DNA of 64,000 bases from Enterovibrio sp. JCM 19048 (GTDB lineage Bacteria; Pseudomonadota; Gammaproteobacteria; Enterobacterales; Vibrionaceae), in assembly GCA_001310415.1 (NCBI GenBank), contig BAXE01000012.1, positions 1 through 64,000 of the forward strand, given 5' to 3'. Position 1 is the stretch's first letter. Each line of letters starts with the position of its first letter. The notes under the pieces were generated by a model, which had not been told where the DNA came from, made no database searches, and was given only the letters and a program-made list of their open reading frames with translations. The translations under genes were made by a program, and so were the position numbers. Shown in pieces: positions 60,337-64,000 of this stretch.

Positions 60337-61450
60337 TTAAACCTCGAACAGAAAACTGGCAGGTTGCGCCCTGATTAATTCAGTTTTATTAAGCAATGGC
60401 TTGGATACCGCGTGACGGGAAAGCGCAGCAAAGATATCTTCATCGCTCAGCGCTGCCTGCGGGAAGACATCAATACCAAGTTCAGTAAGTTTCGCGGCGA
60501 CATCCGTTGCGCTTGCAGAGAAAAACAGCGTTGGCAGGTGCGAGTAGCTGCCACGGATACGTTCACCACGCGCCGCCAGGAACTGCTCGGTCAGATTGAA
60601 GATGCGCTTTTGGATATCGCACAGAAGGTAGATCCTGCACGCTTACGGCCAGCGGTGCCAGCCAGTCGCAATGCTCACCACGGTAGCTATCCAGCGAACT
60701 TTCCAGCGCATGCGCTTGCCCTTCGGCGCATTGAAGACTTTCTGCCAGTACCTGAGAGGCATCAATTACCTCGATATTCAGGTTCAGTCGCCCCTCTTTT
60801 TTGAAACGCTCTACGCTTATCGGCGTTAACGCCAGAGGCAGTTCAGTACAGCCCAGCACCACTTTATTGCAGCCGTGGCGCTCGGTTTCAGCGTTGATCA
60901 CCTCGCATAGCAGGTTCTCCGCCTGTGCCGTGATTTGCGCTGTTTTAATACCAAACTCGCTGTTGTAAATCGCGTCCATCACCTTGGCCTGATTGGCACT
61001 GTCCGGTGCAACGCTGTCGAGCCCAAATTCCGCCAGTGCCTTTTGATAAAGGCCAGAGCAAACCAGGCTGGTGACACCCATCACCAGAATGCGTTCTTCA
61101 CATCCACGCTGGCGTTTGGCTGTTTCGTTGACCATATCGACAAAAGGAACGGGAACATCCGGCGTCAGGGTGCGGAAAAGTTCATGAGCACTGTTGCAAG
61201 CAAGCCCCAGCACCGATGCGCCAAGGTGCTGCATAAAACGTAGGGTGAAGGTGGCGGTATCGTGCTTTCTCAGCTCCGGTGCATCGGCCGGCTGCCACTC
61301 AACCCCCACTTCTTCCGGTTTGTAGGCCAGGCGTGAATTTCCAAACACCAGGTATTCTGCGCTTTGGTGCTCAGGGTTGGCGGCAATCTTTTCAACCAGA
61401 TCGACCATGGCTTCATTACCCATGCCGCCGATGATTCCAATTCGTTTCAC
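60337..61450 (-). CDS. Aspartate/glutamate racemase family protein (two lost bases)
   Basis: About 371 residues, starting at GTG 61450 (VKRIGIIGGMGNEAMVDLVEK). Racemase motifs with catalytic cysteines: LGLACNSAHE and VVLGCTELPLAL. The C-terminal third is frameshifted near 60635 and 60610; repair gives FNLTEQFLAARGERIRGSY, LPTLFFSASATDV and DVFPQAALSDEDIFAALS. The 3' end is uncertain: with one more lost base the gene would stop at 60389 instead. It may interconvert aspartate or glutamate enantiomers, but longer members of the family can have other substrates. Confidence 0.8.
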
Positions 61451-61556
61451 ATTGATTTCCTTACTGCATTATCAATGGCGAGCAATATATCGATAATTCA
61501 GAAAGTTACATTTATACGTGTCACGAATCCCACTAAAAGTGTGTGGTTTATAGGGG

Positions 61557-62285
61557 TTAAAGACGGACACCGCCATCGACGGTCATGACCGCATTGCGCA
61601 TGGGCAATGAACCGTCTGAAAGCAGGAAGGTAATCGCAGGCACCAGATCGTCAGCGACCAATGCCCGGCCGAGTGGTGTTGATGACAATCCTTCCGCCAA
61701 TGCTGCAATGTCGTCCTCAGACATGCCAGCCTTAGCCTGAATCTCGGTCAGGGTTACGCCAGGACGGACAGTGTTGATTCTGATACCGCGTCCGGCTAGC
61801 TCCACGCTCGCCACACTGGCAATGGCTTCAAGTGCTGCTTTGCTGGCGGTGTACACGACGGTGGAAGGCCAGGTTTTATCCAGCACAACGCTGGATACCA
61901 TCACCACACTCGCGGGGTTTTTCAGCAGTGGCAAGAGTGATTGCAACGTCAGCAATGGCCCGGCTGCATTAATCGCAAAGGTATGCTTGATGTCATCGGC
62001 AGAGATCTCACCGATGGGCTGAGGGAAAAAGACGCCCGCATTTAACACCAGACCGTCGAGGGTAATATCCGCTTGTTTGAGTTGTTCTGCCAAAGCCGTG
62101 ATGTCCGCCGGGTTGCCGCTGTCGCAGCGAAACGCTTGAATACCGGATTGGGTGGAAACGCGGCGCAACTTTTCTTCATCGCGTCCGGTGACGATAACTG
62201 TGCTTCCCTGGACTGCCAGCGTTTTCGCCGTTTCCAGTCCAATGCCCGCTGTGCCACCCGTCACTAAAATCGTTTTGTTTTCCAT
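61557..62285 (-). CDS. SDR-family oxidoreductase
   Basis: 242 residues, intact. Classical short-chain dehydrogenase: TGGTAGIGLE nucleotide motif at 9-18, LNAG (about 81), catalytic Ser in MVSSVVLD and YTASKAALEA with Tyr/Lys, then IRINTVRPG. Substrate unknown. It is divergent from a LysR gene, which typically controls its neighbour. Confidence 0.92.
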   Translation of the reverse strand: MENKTILVTGGTAGIGLETAKTLAVQGSTVIVTGRDEEKLRRVSTQSGIQAFRCDSGNPADITALAEQLKQADITLDGLVLNAGVFFPQPIGEISADDIKHTFAINAAGPLLTLQSLLPLLKNPASVVMVSSVVLDKTWPSTVVYTASKAALEAIASVASVELAGRGIRINTVRPGVTLTEIQAKAGMSEDDIAALAEGLSSTPLGRALVADDLVPAITFLLSDGSLPMRNAVMTVDGGVRL

Positions 62286-62389
62286 GATGCTTCCTTGTTC
62301 GTGATTGACAGGCTTATCCTAGCGGTTGAATTGTTCGCCTTTTAGTGCCTAATATGGAATCAATTTGTTGCCATAAGGGAAACATTGGC

Positions 62390-63360
62390 ATGGAGCAATT
62401 ACACCAACAGTTACCGAACATCTACGTGTTCAGATTGGTGAGCGAGCTGGGGAGTTTTCAGGCGGCGGCAAACCAGTTGGGCTTGCCCCGTTCTTCGGTC
62501 AGCAAGAAGGTCTCCCAGCTTGAGCAGTATATGGAGCAACGCCTGTTGCAGCGCAGCACACGCAAATTGCGCCTGACGGAAGATGGCCTGCGGCTGATGA
62601 ATGCAACGGAATCACTCGGTCAACTGGTGGGGGAAACCCGTCATTTGCTGGTGGAAGGCAGGCAGAACCGGCGGGAAGGGTGGTGATCAGCACATCGACA
62701 CTGATTGGGAGGCAGTACCTCACCCCGCACGTGAAAGCGCTGCGCCAGCGTTTTCCCAAAATCACACTGCAGCTTGATTATTCCGATGACGTGGTTGACC
62801 TGTTGGAAGCAGGTGTTGATATTGCTATCCGCACAGGAAAGCTGCCGGACTCGACATTGGTGGCACGCCCGATAGGGACGAAAACCCACGGCACTTTCGC
62901 CGCGCCTTCTTACCTTGCCGAACACGGCGAGCCGAAAACGCCACATCAACTCAAAGATCATGACTGCATGGTGTTCAAGAACAACGCCGCAACGATGAAC
63001 CATTGGCACTTCACTCACCCAAACGGGGAAATCCAGTCCGTTGAAGTGAAAGGTGCCATTGTTGGCAATGATGGCAGGGCGATGGTGGATTTGGCTGTGA
63101 AAGGTATAGGCATAGTGACCGTCGACCCGAACACCATTTCAGAAGAAATCGCTCAGGGGAAACTGGTACCGATTCTGACGGAATGGCAAAGCCCTGAAAA
63201 CAAGCCGGTTCAGTTAGTCTGCTTGGGCCGGGAAACCCGAAGCAAGGCCGTTGATGCAGTGTGGCGTTTTCTGGCGGAGGCACTGTCCGACAATATTTCG
63301 CCAGCGATTTCCGTTGACGGAAATTGGGGCAGGCGTGAGTTCAGAATGTCAGTAGGTTGA
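62390..63360 (+). CDS. LysR-family transcriptional regulator (one lost base)
   Basis: About 323 residues. ATG 62390 follows an AAGGGA site. The N-terminal winged helix has FRLVSELGSFQAAANQLGLPRSSVSKKVSQLE, followed by the substrate-binding domain (VVISTSTLIGRQYLTPHVKALRQRFPK and LDYSDDVVDLLEAGVDIAIR, in segments). The frame breaks near 62662; one base restores EGRQEPAGRVVIS. It is divergent from the SDR gene over a 104-base gap, the usual arrangement for a LysR activator. Confidence 0.9.
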
Positions 63361-63468
63361 GGCGATATATGTGCCTTGAAATGCTCGATTGGTTGTGATG
63401 AGAGTTTTTGGATTGCAGCAGATCGCAAAGGCATTCTTGCTATTCCGTGTTTGAAATCCCTTTCCTGT

Positions 63469-63981
63469 TCAGTCATTTCTTTCCTTTTCCATCTCCATCT
63501 CATTCACCCCTAAAAGTTTTCTCGCTGTATTTACCATTATGCCAAATGAAAACTGCTCTGGGATATCTTGCTCTTTGGCGAGTTTCTGGAATTCAGCGTT
63601 TAGCTCATCCGCTTTTTGAGTGTCAGGTGCGGCGATCAGGTAGGGAGTTTGGTAGATGTAATAAAGGGTCGCGATTGCCAATAAAGAGCCATTTGATTGC
63701 GCGTTGTTCAACAGGTCTAAATAGGCATTCACATCTTGGTCATGCTCTTTTTCGTAGTAAGCAATCAAAAACAGGTAAAACCATGCATCACCTGCTTGTT
63801 TTCCGTTTATGAGTTGGAGAAACGTTTCTTTGGCGAGTGGATAGCCGCGACTGTGGTTTTCCACCATGATTTTCTTGGCAAGCTGGATTTGCAGAGCGTC
63901 GGGCGACTCACTGGCACAGACAGTGGGTGCTCCGTATATCAGCGCTAATAGCAGTAAGACTTTGCTGCTTGAACTTTTCAC
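63469..63981 (-). CDS. Secreted hypothetical protein with TPR/Sel1-like helices
   Basis: 170 residues, probably starting at GTG 63981 near the window edge. A signal peptide (SSSSKVLLLLALIYGAPTVCA) precedes helical repeats (ALQIQLAKKIMVENHSRGYPLAKETFLQL in parts, GDAWFYLFLIAYYEKEHDQD, GSLLAIATLYYIYQTPYL). The helical, alanine/tyrosine-rich pattern suggests a TPR or Sel1-like fold. No family assigned. The frame stays open upstream to the window edge, so the start may lie further right. Confidence 0.65.
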   Translation of the reverse strand: MKSSSSKVLLLLALIYGAPTVCASESPDALQIQLAKKIMVENHSRGYPLAKETFLQLINGKQAGDAWFYLFLIAYYEKEHDQDVNAYLDLLNNAQSNGSLLAIATLYYIYQTPYLIAAPDTQKADELNAEFQKLAKEQDIPEQFSFGIMVNTARKLLGVNEMEMEKERND

Positions 63982-64000
63982 TATGGTTAAACCCGCTTCC

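Overview
The window looks like a chromosome segment of a marine gammaproteobacterium of the Vibrionaceae (Enterovibrio/Grimontia-like by gene content; this is inference). Reasons: an ectABC-ask ectoine operon, a stand-alone second EF-G gene of the Vibrio type, a TtpC/ExbB/ExbD/TonB2 cluster with DUF3450 and TPR partners, a VF530-type protein, a DUF3081 protein, and a PTS/GH38 mannosylglycerate operon (mngR-mngA-mngB). No tRNA, rRNA, CRISPR array, integrase or insertion sequence was found.

Sequence quality dominates the reading. About 30 genes are broken by frameshifts, and every one can be repaired by ADDING one base (occasionally two), usually in a short homopolymer; none needs a base removed. 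EF-G has four such breaks, mngA five, the MOSC gene four. The genes are therefore annotated as full-length CDSs with lost bases rather than as pseudogenes, and the gene ends given span the breaks.

Layout. 1-0.9 kb: edge of a membrane protein gene and a DUF924 gene. 0.9-6.6 kb: mngR (minus) divergent from mngA-mngB, uptake and hydrolysis of mannosylglycerate. 6.7-14.9 kb: M20 amidohydrolase and DUF1028 gene (minus), divergent from a peptide-type ABC importer with a fused permease-ATPase subunit and a terminal GntR/FCD regulator; a pair of similar 16-bp sites lies between the two arms. 15-19.6 kb: DUF3081, acyltransferase, fusA2, DUF302. 19.7-26.5 kb, leftward: a three-gene module (triple zinc-ribbon protein with a degenerate GGDEF-like end, processive GT2, HlyD-like protein), preceded by a large alkaline-phosphatase-superfamily protein. 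26.6-28.6 kb: sulfite dehydrogenase (diheme cytochrome plus TAT-exported Mo subunit). 28.6-31.9 kb: D-amino-acid cluster (D-serine-dehydratase-like enzyme divergent from N-acyl-D-amino-acid deacylase plus RidA). 31.9-34 kb: fatty acid hydroxylase/sterol desaturase, VF530, a small membrane protein. 34-39 kb: TonB2 energy-transduction operon. 39-45.1 kb: YgjV-like and GFA proteins, then GH20 enzyme plus ROK regulator divergent from an MFS transporter. 45.2-48.2 kb: Grx2, di-heme peroxidase, MOSC, DUF2750. 48.4-52.1 kb: ectA-ectB-ectC-ask (minus). 52.6-54.1 kb: a long GAPDH-like protein. 54.1-57.7 kb: pqiABC. 58-64 kb: small conserved proteins, an AT-rich accessory patch with two unrecognised genes, an Asp/Glu racemase-family gene, a divergent SDR/LysR pair and a secreted hypothetical protein.

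The best candidates for something under-described are the zinc-ribbon/GT2/HlyD module at 19.8-23.4 kb, the self-contained M20-DUF1028-ABC-GntR uptake system with its paired palindromic sites, and the AT-rich patch gene with a duplicated GEKSH motif.
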